Source of the DNA: JALZAA01 sp035316025
GTDB taxonomy: Bacteria; Actinomycetota; Acidimicrobiia; IMCC26256; JACDBD01
Length of the DNA: 13,515 bases
Direction: 5' to 3'
Assembly: GCA_035316025.1 (NCBI GenBank)
Contig: DATFXL010000113.1
Location: 1-13,515 of the forward strand
Positions within the stretch are counted from its first letter, which is position 1; each line of letters starts with the position of its first letter. Under the pieces are notes generated by a model, which had not been told where the DNA came from, did not search any database, and saw only the letters and a program-made list of their open reading frames with translations. Both the position numbers and the translations under genes were made by a program. Below, piece by piece: positions 1 through 7,353 of this stretch.

Positions 1-43
1 GCGGGCCCGCCGGTAAGGCGAGCTACCAAGCTTCAACAGAGAT

Positions 44-71
44 GAGGAGGGGGCCTTCGGGCCCCCTTCTC
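44..71 (-). terminator. Intrinsic terminator with UUCG tetraloop
   Basis: A 12-bp stem (one G-T wobble) encloses a TTCG loop closed by C-G. The core 8 bp (48-55 with 60-67) is perfect. It lies about 20 bp past the stop codon of the PIG-L gene, so it most likely ends the cofC/PIG-L transcript. The minus-strand sequence after it is only partly T-rich, as is common in high-GC actinobacteria. The stem is symmetric and could also stop transcripts on the plus strand. Confidence 0.8.
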
Positions 72-90
72 GCGACCGGACGCCGCCGGG

Positions 91-828
91 TCACACCTTA
101 TCGAGGAGCTTGAACCCCTCGGCTGGCCCGATTCCGGCCGCCCGTCCGGCCTCCTCGGCCTCGCCCCGGACCCGCCCCACGAACCCCTCGAGCTGCACCT
201 CACGGTCGGGGGCGCCGGCATCGATCCGCATCGTCGAGGGCCACTGGCTGCGGTGGCACAGCAGCGCCCGGATCTTCGTGTCCAGGTGCCGGCCGACCGG
301 CTCGAGGTGGTCGACCTCCTGGGCCTCGAAGAGCAGGATGCGATCCGGCCGGTGGGCGGGCAGCAGCTGCTCGGGGAAGTAATGGTGATCACGGGCGGCG
401 ATGACGCCGTCGAGGGTGAGCCACCCGGCGTGGCGGTGGTCGGGATGGAGCCGGTACCGCTTCCAGGGGTCGTGGCCGAGGACGACCTCGGGCCGGAGCC
501 GCCGAATCGCCTCACACACGAGCGCACGCTCGGCGAGGCCACTTCCGAGCTCGCCGTCGGGCCGATCGAGGAACTCGACTGCGGCCAGGCCGAGCGTGGC
601 TCCGGCCTCGAGCTGCTCCCGGTGACGGGTGGCCACGAGCTCGGCGAGGTCGGCGTCCACGTCCCAGGTGCCCTTCGAGCCGTCCGTGAGCACCAGCAGC
701 ATGACCGCGACACCGCCGGCGGCCCACTTGGCGAGCGTCGCACCGCAGCCGAACTCCACGTCGTCCGGATGGGCACCGATCGCGAGTGCCCGGGCCGGCA
801 GAGGCAGGTCAGTCGCGGGAGCAGACAC
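91..828 (-). CDS. PIG-L/LmbE family N-acetyl-sugar deacetylase
   Basis: This 245-aa protein is a zinc-dependent deacetylase of the PIG-L (LmbE) family. Members remove acetyl groups from N-acetylglucosamine-type substrates, for example MshB in mycothiol and BshB in bacillithiol synthesis. The family signature AHPDD is at residues 19-23, just after the first beta strand (ALAIGAHPDDVEFGCG). The second metal/catalytic motif HPDH is at 128-131 in the context RLHPDHRHAG. Length matches the family. The GTG start has no clear Shine-Dalgarno sequence and overlaps the end of cofC by 20 bp, so translation is probably coupled. The substrate cannot be read from sequence. Pairing with cofC does not by itself imply a role in F420 synthesis; MshB-like or general sugar deacetylation are alternatives. 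Confidence 0.9.
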   Translation of the reverse strand: MSAPATDLPLPARALAIGAHPDDVEFGCGATLAKWAAGGVAVMLLVLTDGSKGTWDVDADLAELVATRHREQLEAGATLGLAAVEFLDRPDGELGSGLAERALVCEAIRRLRPEVVLGHDPWKRYRLHPDHRHAGWLTLDGVIAARDHHYFPEQLLPAHRPDRILLFEAQEVDHLEPVGRHLDTKIRALLCHRSQWPSTMRIDAGAPDREVQLEGFVGRVRGEAEEAGRAAGIGPAEGFKLLDKV

Positions 829-1393
829 GGAGATCGAGGCGGCCGAGGTCGGCGGGGATGTCGACGTCGAAGGCGAGGTCAGCGTCGCGGACCACGCGGA
901 ACCCGAGGCCGAGCCGCCGGGCCTCGGCGGCGTGGCGGCGGAACGAGCCCGGCCCGTACGCGAAGCCGAACGGCACGCCGACCGGCACGGAGATCACGGT
1001 GGTGCCGTCGTCACGGTGGCAGGGGACGACCGCGACGATCGGGCGGCCGCCGTCGCGCGTCAGCGGCGCCAGGGTGCGCGCGAACGGAAGGTCTGCGTGT
1101 GCGACCACGGCGCGGGCACAGCCGCGCGCCTCCACCCATGCCCGCCCGGTGGTGGCCGCTTCATCGAGCGTGCCCGGGTCGTCGACGACGTCGAGTCCGC
1201 GTGTGCGCGCCCAGTCGCGCACGTCGGCAGCGCTCGACACGACGACTGTCGGGAGCTCACCAGATGCCGCGCCCACCCGATCGGCGAGCGTGCGGGCGAG
1301 CGCGGCGCGAGTCTCGTCGTCGAGGTGGGCGGTCAGCCGCGCCTTCCCCAATGCGAACGCTCGCACCGGGATCACGACGCCCGCGCCGGTCAT
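809..1393 (-). CDS. cofC: 2-phospho-L-lactate / phosphoenolpyruvate guanylyltransferase CofC (FbiD)
   Basis: This 194-aa protein is of the CofC/FbiD type. These enzymes join GTP to 2-phospholactate or phosphoenolpyruvate, giving the guanylylated precursor of coenzyme F420. The N-terminus VVIPVRAFALGKARL is the nucleotide-binding signature of the family. Further matches are the HADLPF segment (equivalent to the (S/G)DLPL metal region), the stretch VVPCHRDDGTTVISVP, and the C-terminal AFDVDIPADL, the typical CofC ending. I chose the ATG at 1393 over the GTG at 1417: it has GGAG six bases upstream and begins directly at the conserved region. The gene diverges from plsC and overlaps the PIG-L gene downstream. 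A cofC-plsC-gpsA neighbourhood fits actinobacterial gene order as I recall it (in mycobacteria fbiD lies next to a gpsA gene). Confidence 0.92.
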   Translation of the reverse strand: MTGAGVVIPVRAFALGKARLTAHLDDETRAALARTLADRVGAASGELPTVVVSSAADVRDWARTRGLDVVDDPGTLDEAATTGRAWVEARGCARAVVAHADLPFARTLAPLTRDGGRPIVAVVPCHRDDGTTVISVPVGVPFGFAYGPGSFRRHAAEARRLGLGFRVVRDADLAFDVDIPADLGRLDLRVCSRD

Positions 1394-1440
1394 CCACGAC
1401 TCCGCAACGCACGCCACACGTCGGATCGCATGTGAATGCG

Positions 1441-1447
1441 TATGCTA
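1441..1447. promoter_or_regulatory. Overlapping divergent -10 elements for plsC and cofC
   Basis: TATGCT (plus, 1441-1446) and TAGCAT (minus, 1447-1442) occupy the same seven bases, and both fit the TAnnnT actinobacterial -10 pattern. On the plus strand the hexamer sits exactly 7 nt before the GTG at 1454, so the plsC mRNA may be leaderless. On the minus strand it predicts a leader of about 42 nt that includes the cofC GGAG ribosome binding site. No convincing -35 is visible for either direction. Confidence 0.5.
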
Positions 1448-1453
1448 CCGGCC

Positions 1454-2182
1454 GTGGAACCGGTGTATTCCGTGGCTCGCACGGTGTTGTTGCCGCCCTT
1501 GCACTACGGAATGCAGTGGACGATCGAAGGGGCGCACCTTATTCCACCCCGCGGCCCCGTGATCCTCGCCAGCAATCACACGTCGTACCTCGATCCGCTC
1601 GCGCTCGCCTACCTCGCCGACCGCCGGCACCGCCGCGTGCGATTCCTGACGAAGGCCGAGTTGTTCGACAAGCAGCCCCTCGGCTTCCTGCTGCACCAGA
1701 TCCACCAGATCCCGGTGGTGCGCAACTCGCCGTCGGCTGCGGGCTCGCTCGAGCTTGCCGTCGACGCGCTCACGCGGGGCGAGTGCGTCGCCATCTTCCC
1801 GGAGGGCACGATCTCGCTCGATCTCGAGCCCATGGCAGGGAAGTCGGGCGCCGCCCGGCTGGCCGCACAGTCGGGGGTGCCGGTGACGCCGGTCGGCCTG
1901 TGGGGCGCGCACCGCACGCTGTTCAAGGGTCGCAAGCCACATTGGCGATGGGGCGTGGCCGAGACCGCGGTCGTCGGACCGCCCGTACGCGTCCACGCCG
2001 ACGAGAACGTCCAGGACGCCACCGACCGGATCATGGACGCCATCGCTCGGTGTGTGGCCCGTGCCCGTGAGATCTATCCGCAGCGCCCGGGCCCGGGCGA
2101 CGACGGTTGGTGGCAGCGCGCGCCCGAGACGGCGCAGATGCGCCCGGCGACTCGCGGCGAGAACGTCGAGACCGCCTCGTGA
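1454..2182 (+). CDS. plsC: 1-acyl-sn-glycerol-3-phosphate acyltransferase (PlsC family)
   Basis: This 242-aa PlsC/LPLAT-family acyltransferase acylates lysophosphatidic acid at sn-2 to give phosphatidic acid at the membrane. The catalytic H-x4-D box is in NHTSYLDP (His42, Asp47), and the substrate-binding FPEGT motif is at 115-119. VGLWGAHR lies at the usual fourth block. There is no strong transmembrane helix, only a hydrophobic N-terminus (VARTVLLPPL). The GTG at 1454 is preferred over the ATG at 1436 because a TATGCT -10 lies 7 nt before it, which would place the ATG inside the promoter; the difference is six residues. The stop overlaps the gpsA GTG (GTGA), so the two glycerolipid genes are coupled. 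Some homologues act on other lysophospholipids. Confidence 0.9.
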   Translation: MEPVYSVARTVLLPPLHYGMQWTIEGAHLIPPRGPVILASNHTSYLDPLALAYLADRRHRRVRFLTKAELFDKQPLGFLLHQIHQIPVVRNSPSAAGSLELAVDALTRGECVAIFPEGTISLDLEPMAGKSGAARLAAQSGVPVTPVGLWGAHRTLFKGRKPHWRWGVAETAVVGPPVRVHADENVQDATDRIMDAIARCVARAREIYPQRPGPGDDGWWQRAPETAQMRPATRGENVETAS

Positions 2183-3198
2183 GTGATGCATCCCGGGTCG
2201 CCGTGATCGGCGCCGGCTCCTGGGGGACGGCCGTCGCCGCCCTCGTGTCCAACAACGCCGACACCGTGCTGTGGGCGCGCCGCCCCGAGCTGGCCGACAC
2301 GATGGCCACCCGCCACGAGAACGTCGACTATCTCCCGGGCGTCGCGCTTCCCGAGGCGCTGCGCGTCACGTCCGATATCGCCGACGCCTGCGGCAATGCC
2401 GACGTGGTCGTGCTCGGGGTGCCGTCGCACGGCATGCGGGCTGTGCTCATGGAAGCGGCCGAGTATGTACGCCCCGCCGTCCCCGTGTTGAGCCTGGCGA
2501 AAGGCGTCGAGCAGGGCACCCTGCGGCGTATGACGGAAGTGATCGGCGAGGTGCTGCCCACGCACCTACAAGACCGGATCGGCGTGTTGACGGGCCCGAA
2601 CCTGGCGCGCGAGGTCGCCGCCGGGCAGCCGGCGGCGTCTGTCGTCGCCGTGCGCGACGAGCCCACGGCGGACGATCTGCAGCGGCTGATCATGACGATG
2701 ACCTTCCGGGTGTACACCAACCCCGACGTCGTCGGATGTGAGATCGCCGGTGCGCTCAAGAACGTGATGGCCATCGCCGCCGGGATCGCCGACGGCCTCG
2801 GGTATGGCGATAACACCAAGGCGGCCCTGCTCACACGCGGTCTGGCCGAGCTCACGCGCCTGGGCATCGCGCTCGGCGGCCACCCGCTGACGTTCTCGGG
2901 GCTCGCGGGCATGGGCGACCTCGTGGCCACGTGCACGAGCACACAGAGTCGCAACCGCACCGTCGGCGTCGAGCTCGGCAAGGGTCGGAAGCTCGACGAC
3001 ATCGTTGCCGACATGAAGATGGTCGCCGAAGGCGTGAAGTCGACCGCCGCCGTGCTCGAGCTCGCCCACCGGCACCGGGTCGAGATGCCCATCGCCGAGC
3101 AGGTCGGCGTCGTCCTCTACGAGGACAAACGCGCCGAGGACCTCGTCACCGCGCTCATGCTCCGGGAGGCGAAAGCCGAGCTGCACGGCATCACGTGA
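2179..3198 (+). CDS. gpsA: NAD(P)H-dependent glycerol-3-phosphate dehydrogenase
   Basis: This 339-aa cytosolic enzyme reduces dihydroxyacetone phosphate to sn-glycerol-3-phosphate, the backbone for phospholipids. The N-terminal Rossmann motif is VAVIGAGSWGTA (glycine-rich loop at 11-17). The conserved segments LTGPNLAREVAAG and GALKNVMAIAAG follow, the latter holding the probable catalytic lysine at 194. The block TFSGLAGMGDLVATCTS, typical of GpsA, lies in the C-terminal helical domain. Length is normal for the family. The reading frame is open further upstream, but the GTG at 2179, overlapping the plsC stop as GTGA, gives the canonical N-terminus and translational coupling. The stop overlaps the start of the next gene in the same GTGA manner. 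Confidence 0.96.
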   Translation: MSDASRVAVIGAGSWGTAVAALVSNNADTVLWARRPELADTMATRHENVDYLPGVALPEALRVTSDIADACGNADVVVLGVPSHGMRAVLMEAAEYVRPAVPVLSLAKGVEQGTLRRMTEVIGEVLPTHLQDRIGVLTGPNLAREVAAGQPAASVVAVRDEPTADDLQRLIMTMTFRVYTNPDVVGCEIAGALKNVMAIAAGIADGLGYGDNTKAALLTRGLAELTRLGIALGGHPLTFSGLAGMGDLVATCTSTQSRNRTVGVELGKGRKLDDIVADMKMVAEGVKSTAAVLELAHRHRVEMPIAEQVGVVLYEDKRAEDLVTALMLREAKAELHGIT

Positions 3199-4457
3199 CA
3201 CGCGTCGGCGTGCTCGGCTCGCCCCACCAGGCGGTCGTGGACCAGTACGGGACGGTCACGCCCGACGGGTCGGCTTGGCAGCTCGACTGGTGGATCGGAG
3301 CCGACGACCGCTGGCACGTTCCCACGCGCGAGGCCGCGGTCCGCCAGAAGCTCGTGGGGGCCGCGCCCGTCGTTGAGACGTCGCTGCGAGTCCCGGGAGG
3401 CGACGCCGTGCACCGCGCCTGGGGTGTGGGCGGGCCGGTGGGTCTGGTGACGGTGGAGATCGAGAACGCGTCGCCGGCGCCGTTCGTCGCCGCGCTGGTG
3501 ATCGGACCGGCGGAGGAGGGACGCGTGCGCAGCGTCGCCACGCGCGGGCCATGGGTGACGGTCAACGGGCGGCCGGCGATGCGGACGCCGCGGCCGGCGT
3601 CGCGCTGGGCCGCCGAGGCGCCGGGGGAGACGTTCGACGTCGTCGAAGCCGGCCAGGCCCAGGAGCGGGCGTTCACGGGAGTGGGCGGGCGACGCAGGCG
3701 GCTCGAGGTCGCGCTCCTCCATCCGGTCGCGCACCGGACCCGCTTGCGTTGCGCGCTCGCCGCCGGGGCCCCGGGGCGTTCCGTGCCCGTCGACGCCGTC
3801 GACCTGTCGTTGCTCCCCGACGCCGAGGAGGCGGCGGCAGGGTGGGATGCGCAGATGACCCGCGGGATGCGTGTCGCCCTACCCGACGAGCGGCTGCAAC
3901 AGGCGATCGACGCCGGGCGCGCCGCCCTGCTCCTGATCGCCGAGGCCCGCCGGCGCCCGAGTGCCGACGAGGTCGCGGCGTTGGAGGACTGGGGGTTCGA
4001 CGCCGAAGCAGGCGGGGGGTGGCGCCGGCTCGGGATGCGCGCTCGGACGCGCGCGTCGCGACGCGCGCCCGATCCGGCGCCGTGGCGGACGGTGCAAGCC
4101 CGTCTCGCCACGGCGACGACCACCTTCACGTGGCCCGACGGGCCCGCCCCGTTGCTGCGCGCCGCGCGCGACCTGCTCGTTGCCGGAGACGAGGCGTCCG
4201 CCGACCTGTTGGTGGAGCTCCCGCCCGAGTGGCGGGGCCAGGGTCTCGAGGTGCACGATGCGCCGACGCGCGCCGGTCGCGTCTCCTACGCCGTTCGCTG
4301 GCACGGCGCCCGCCCGGCGCTGCTCTGGGAGTGCGAGCAACCCATCCCGCTACGTGCGCCGGGTCTGGACCCCGCCTGGTCGACGACGGAGGCGCGGGGC
4401 GAAGCCCTCCTGGCCGCGCCTCGCGACCGACCGCCCGGCGGGCTGAGCTTCAGCTAA
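3195..4457 (+). CDS. Uncharacterised 420-aa protein, resembles non-catalytic parts of glycoside-processing enzymes
   Basis: I do not recognise a named family. The GTG start overlaps the gpsA stop (GTGA), so it is the third coupled gene of this operon. Residues 1 to about 200 are beta-rich (YGTVTPDGSAWQLDWWIGAD, then VGLVTVEIENASPAPFVAALVI), like the N-terminal beta-sandwich of six-hairpin glycosidases or debranching enzymes. A helical piece at about 215-250 (WDAQMTRGMRVALPDERLQQ) looks like the start of an (alpha/alpha)6 barrel, but the barrel is far too short. A basic, low-complexity section follows (about 285-305). The C-terminal part (about 310-410) looks beta-rich again, with GRVSYAVRWHGARPALLWEC and LDPAWSTTEARGEALL. 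No catalytic acid pair can be assigned. No signal peptide is visible. It converges on, and overlaps by 8 bp, an alpha-mannosidase gene. It may bind sugar rather than cleave it; that is inference. Confidence 0.8.
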   Translation: MTRVGVLGSPHQAVVDQYGTVTPDGSAWQLDWWIGADDRWHVPTREAAVRQKLVGAAPVVETSLRVPGGDAVHRAWGVGGPVGLVTVEIENASPAPFVAALVIGPAEEGRVRSVATRGPWVTVNGRPAMRTPRPASRWAAEAPGETFDVVEAGQAQERAFTGVGGRRRRLEVALLHPVAHRTRLRCALAAGAPGRSVPVDAVDLSLLPDAEEAAAGWDAQMTRGMRVALPDERLQQAIDAGRAALLLIAEARRRPSADEVAALEDWGFDAEAGGGWRRLGMRARTRASRRAPDPAPWRTVQARLATATTTFTWPDGPAPLLRAARDLLVAGDEASADLLVELPPEWRGQGLEVHDAPTRAGRVSYAVRWHGARPALLWECEQPIPLRAPGLDPAWSTTEARGEALLAAPRDRPPGGLSFS

Positions 4458-7236
4458 CGGGATCGTCGAGTCGGAGCGTCGCGATCTCGCCCGCCCGCAG
4501 CTCGACCGCGTCCTCGAAGCGCACGAGGGGACGCCCGACGAGGTCGACGGTCCAGCCCGTGGCCGGCGCCCCGTCGTGTTCGACGCTCGCCGTCGCCGCA
4601 TCGGGCGACGGATTGAAGACCCGCACCAACAGCCCTCCCGGCTCGCGCGAGACGGCGGAGACCCGGGCGCCGTCCACCGACAGCCTCGCCCCGTTCGGCT
4701 CGCGATGCGCTCCCGACACGCCGCCGGCCCGGATGCGCTCGAGCGGGACGAGCACCTCGTCGGCGACGTCGTACAGGCCCGCATCGCGCCAGTCGCCGCG
4801 ATGTGGCACCACCGCGTAGTCGAACGCGCGGTGGCCCAGCATCTGCGGGCCCTCGAGGGGATAGGGATAGCCGGCCGGGCTCGCCCGCATCGACAGCTGC
4901 AGCCTCGAGAGGTAGCCCGTCGCGCGCAGCAGCGTGAGCGCGAGCTCGCTGCTCTGCGCACCGTCTTCGGTCACGAGCTCGTACTCGAGCAGCCCGTCGT
5001 GCACGATCGCGAGGCCGACGCCCCCGGCGGAAGCGTCCACGAAGCGCCGGGACACGAACGTCGGGAGCCCGAACTCGTTCGGGCCGCCTTCGGCCGAAAG
5101 CCCGCGTTCCACGACCGCGAAGGCGCACTCGGCGCGCGACACCGCTGCCGGCGCCGGCAGCGGGAAGTGCACACGCAGGCGATGGTCGCGGCACGGGTTG
5201 TCCATGTCTGTGTGCACGCGCAGGAACCGCTCGCCCGCGCGCAGCTCGAGGGTCGTGTGCACGGTGACCGGCACGGGGTCCTCGGCGCGACGGGAGCACG
5301 ATCCCTCGTCGCCGATCGCGTGCTTGGGCCACGAGTACGTGGCGTCGATGCGCACCTGGGCGCGCACGGGCCCCGACTCGAGGGCGGTCACCTCGACGTG
5401 TTCCGGACGGTCGACGAGTGTGTCGTCGTCAGGCGGCGAGAAGTTGTAGGTGTCGCCGCCGTCTCCGCCGTCGACGAGTCGTCCGAGGCCACCAACGGTG
5501 ACGCCGTCGGAGGTCGTGATCGTGTACGTGCCGGCGGCAGCGACCTCGACGCGCAGGTTCTCGTTGGCGAGCGTCGACGGTCCGGACCTGACGGCCGTCA
5601 CCGGCCCCGCACCGGCGGCGACGCGGTAGCTGCGCCAACCGAACCCGGGGACGCCACCGGCGGCGAAGATCGCCTGCCGGACGGGCGCGGCCATGACGCG
5701 GAACCGGAACGTCCTGCCTTCGTCGCCGAGGCGGACGAGCTCGTCGCGCAGGTCGGTGAGGTCGATGTGGGGCTCGCCCGGCTGCGCGCCCCGGAAGACC
5801 AGCTCGAGCGCGCCGTCGTCGGCCTCGGTGAGGTCGTAGTGCCCGATGCGCTCGCCGGCGAACTCGGGGCCGTTCATCATCTCGAGCACCCATCGGACCT
5901 TCTGCCCCGAGACGATGGTCGAGAACCCCTCGCCGGTGAGCGTCCCGAGCTCCTGGGTGGGGCGGGGCTCGCCGTCCGAGGAGACGAGGTGGAACGGGCC
6001 CTCGCCGGGCACGCTCACCGACAGCAGTCCGCCGCGAGCCGTCTGGGTGGGGTTCACCACCAACGTCGAGCCCACCGGGAGGTCAACCTCGGCGGCGAGA
6101 TGCCGGACGGCCTCGCGTGTCAAGACGTCGCCGATCTGGCGTGCTTCGTGGTAGCGCACCAGCACTTGGTCGACGACCTCGTCGTCGCTACAGGCGCACG
6201 ACGAGTCGTGCGCGCTGTTCTCGACGAGCTTCCGCCACGCGATCCCGAGCAGCGAGTCGGGGTAGCGGTCGGGCGGAGCGAAGAGTGCCGCCAGCGGCTC
6301 GGCCCGGCGCTCGAGGGCACGCTCGGCGACGGCGCAGGCCTGGTGCACGTCGACCCGATTCGACGCCACGCCCATGAGCACGTTGGCGCGGGCGCCCGAT
6401 CGCAGTTCGCCCCGCACCGTGCGCAAGCCCTCGGTGGGCTGGTCGGCAAGGTACTCGGGCAGCGACGTGACGACGAAGCGATAGTCGTCCTGGATCTCGT
6501 TCGCCTCCGCGACCACGCGACCCAGCCACGGCTGCGGCATCTGGTGGTCGGTGCCGTTCATCAAGAGCATGGCGCCGTCGGGCAGCCGTGCCGGGCCGAG
6601 CTCCAACTCGTAGCTGCGCGCCCGGGCGACGAGCTGCTTGGCGTCGTCGGGGAGGTCGCGGCCGTTCGAGTAGGAGCCGTACAGGTACTCGGCGCGCACC
6701 GCCGAGCCGTCGGGGGCCTCCCACCGGAACGCCGTCTGCGTGACTGTCGACGGCACGCCCCGCCAGACGACGGCGTGCTCGAAACCTACGAGCCGGAGGA
6801 TCTGAGGCATCTGCGCGATGTGGCCGAACATGTCGGGCAGGTAGCCGACCTGCATCGCGCCGCCGAGATCCGTCGCACGGCGCAGACCGAGTTGTAGATC
6901 GCGGACGACCGTCTCGCCCGACACCATGAACTCGTCCATGAGGACCATCCAGGGGCCGACCGACAGCCGACCGGTGGCGGCGAGTCGCTGCAGCGTGTGC
7001 GCGGCCCCGGGTCGGACCTCGACGTAGTCGTCGACGACGACCGTCTGGCCGTCGAGCAGGAAGCGGGCGTAGCTCAGGTCCCGTTCGAGGAGTGGTAGCA
7101 GCTCGTCGAGTAGGCGGACGAGGCGGGCCCGGAAGACTTGGAACGGCGCGTACCACTCGCGGTCCCAGTGCGTGTGGGGGACGATCCCGACGGTGGTCGG
7201 GCGTGATTCCGTTGTGGACGCGTCGTGTTCGGGCAC
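4450..7236 (-). CDS. GH38 alpha-mannosidase
   Basis: This 928-aa family 38 glycoside hydrolase is a retaining, zinc-dependent alpha-mannosidase; bacterial relatives include the MngB/YbgG type that acts on mannosylglycerate. HTHWDREW is at 21-28, with His23 and Asp25 as the probable zinc ligands. The nucleophile Asp135 is in GYLPDMFGHIAQMP. A later zinc histidine is in NSAHDSSCACSDDEV, typical of bacterial members. The long C-terminal beta-sandwich region is intact to FNPSPDAATASVEHDG near the end. No signal peptide is seen, so it is probably cytoplasmic and acts on imported or endogenous mannosides. The GTG start has GAGGTGG about nine bases upstream. The gene is single, convergent with the 420-aa gene and divergent from the copper protein gene. 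The natural substrate is unknown. Confidence 0.95.
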   Translation of the reverse strand: MPEHDASTTESRPTTVGIVPHTHWDREWYAPFQVFRARLVRLLDELLPLLERDLSYARFLLDGQTVVVDDYVEVRPGAAHTLQRLAATGRLSVGPWMVLMDEFMVSGETVVRDLQLGLRRATDLGGAMQVGYLPDMFGHIAQMPQILRLVGFEHAVVWRGVPSTVTQTAFRWEAPDGSAVRAEYLYGSYSNGRDLPDDAKQLVARARSYELELGPARLPDGAMLLMNGTDHQMPQPWLGRVVAEANEIQDDYRFVVTSLPEYLADQPTEGLRTVRGELRSGARANVLMGVASNRVDVHQACAVAERALERRAEPLAALFAPPDRYPDSLLGIAWRKLVENSAHDSSCACSDDEVVDQVLVRYHEARQIGDVLTREAVRHLAAEVDLPVGSTLVVNPTQTARGGLLSVSVPGEGPFHLVSSDGEPRPTQELGTLTGEGFSTIVSGQKVRWVLEMMNGPEFAGERIGHYDLTEADDGALELVFRGAQPGEPHIDLTDLRDELVRLGDEGRTFRFRVMAAPVRQAIFAAGGVPGFGWRSYRVAAGAGPVTAVRSGPSTLANENLRVEVAAAGTYTITTSDGVTVGGLGRLVDGGDGGDTYNFSPPDDDTLVDRPEHVEVTALESGPVRAQVRIDATYSWPKHAIGDEGSCSRRAEDPVPVTVHTTLELRAGERFLRVHTDMDNPCRDHRLRVHFPLPAPAAVSRAECAFAVVERGLSAEGGPNEFGLPTFVSRRFVDASAGGVGLAIVHDGLLEYELVTEDGAQSSELALTLLRATGYLSRLQLSMRASPAGYPYPLEGPQMLGHRAFDYAVVPHRGDWRDAGLYDVADEVLVPLERIRAGGVSGAHREPNGARLSVDGARVSAVSREPGGLLVRVFNPSPDAATASVEHDGAPATGWTVDLVGRPLVRFEDAVELRAGEIATLRLDDPVS

Positions 7237-7270
7237 GTGCTCACACCACCTCGGTCGACATCCGGGCCTC

Positions 7271-7276
7271 AGCGTA
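7271..7276 (-). promoter_or_regulatory. Candidate -10 element for the alpha-mannosidase
   Basis: TACGCT on the minus strand fits TAnnnT and lies about 34 bp before the GTG at 7236, giving a short leader that holds the GAGGTGG ribosome binding site. The leader also contains a possible six-codon reading frame (ATG at 7261, stop TGA at 7241-7243), which may be chance. Confidence 0.4.
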
Positions 7277-7284
7277 GGGGGACG

Positions 7285-7298
7285 CGCGTTTACACGCG
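7285..7298. promoter_or_regulatory. Inverted repeat over the -35 box, possible operator
   Basis: CGCGT-TTAC-ACGCG is a perfect 5-bp inverted repeat with a 4-nt centre that covers the TTTACA -35 box of the copper protein gene. A repressor bound here would block that promoter. The sequence is short and GC-rich, so chance is possible. Confidence 0.3.
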
Positions 7299-7318
7299 GT
7301 GCGCACGAAGATTACGGT
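7289..7318 (+). promoter_or_regulatory. SigA-type promoter of the copper protein gene
   Basis: TTTACA (7289-7294, one mismatch to TTGACA) is followed by an 18-bp spacer and TACGGT (7313-7318). The predicted transcription start near 7325 leaves a leader of about 29 nt that ends in the purine-rich GGGGGAGAGAGG directly before the ATG at 7354. This is the best -35/-10 pair in the window. Confidence 0.55.
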
Positions 7319-7353
7319 GCGGTTGGTCCGGGGTGGGGGGAGGGGGAGAGAGG

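Noticed and set aside
1..43. Possible tRNA D-arm on the minus strand (AGCTTGGTAGCTC)
   Set aside because: The bases that should pair to form the D stem do not match, and the terminator hairpin occupies the place of the acceptor stem. No gene is assigned to 1-43.
253..2070. 605-aa open frame on the plus strand
   Set aside because: It is the Arg/Gly-rich shadow of the PIG-L, cofC and plsC genes, with no domain pattern. Long shadow frames are expected at this GC content.
4576..6897. 773-aa open frame on the plus strand
   Set aside because: It lies wholly antisense to the GH38 alpha-mannosidase, whose motifs are intact, and its composition is that of a reverse-strand shadow.
7241..7263. Six-codon leader peptide before the alpha-mannosidase
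   Set aside because: Too short to support, no regulatory codon run, and no hairpin pair suggesting attenuation.
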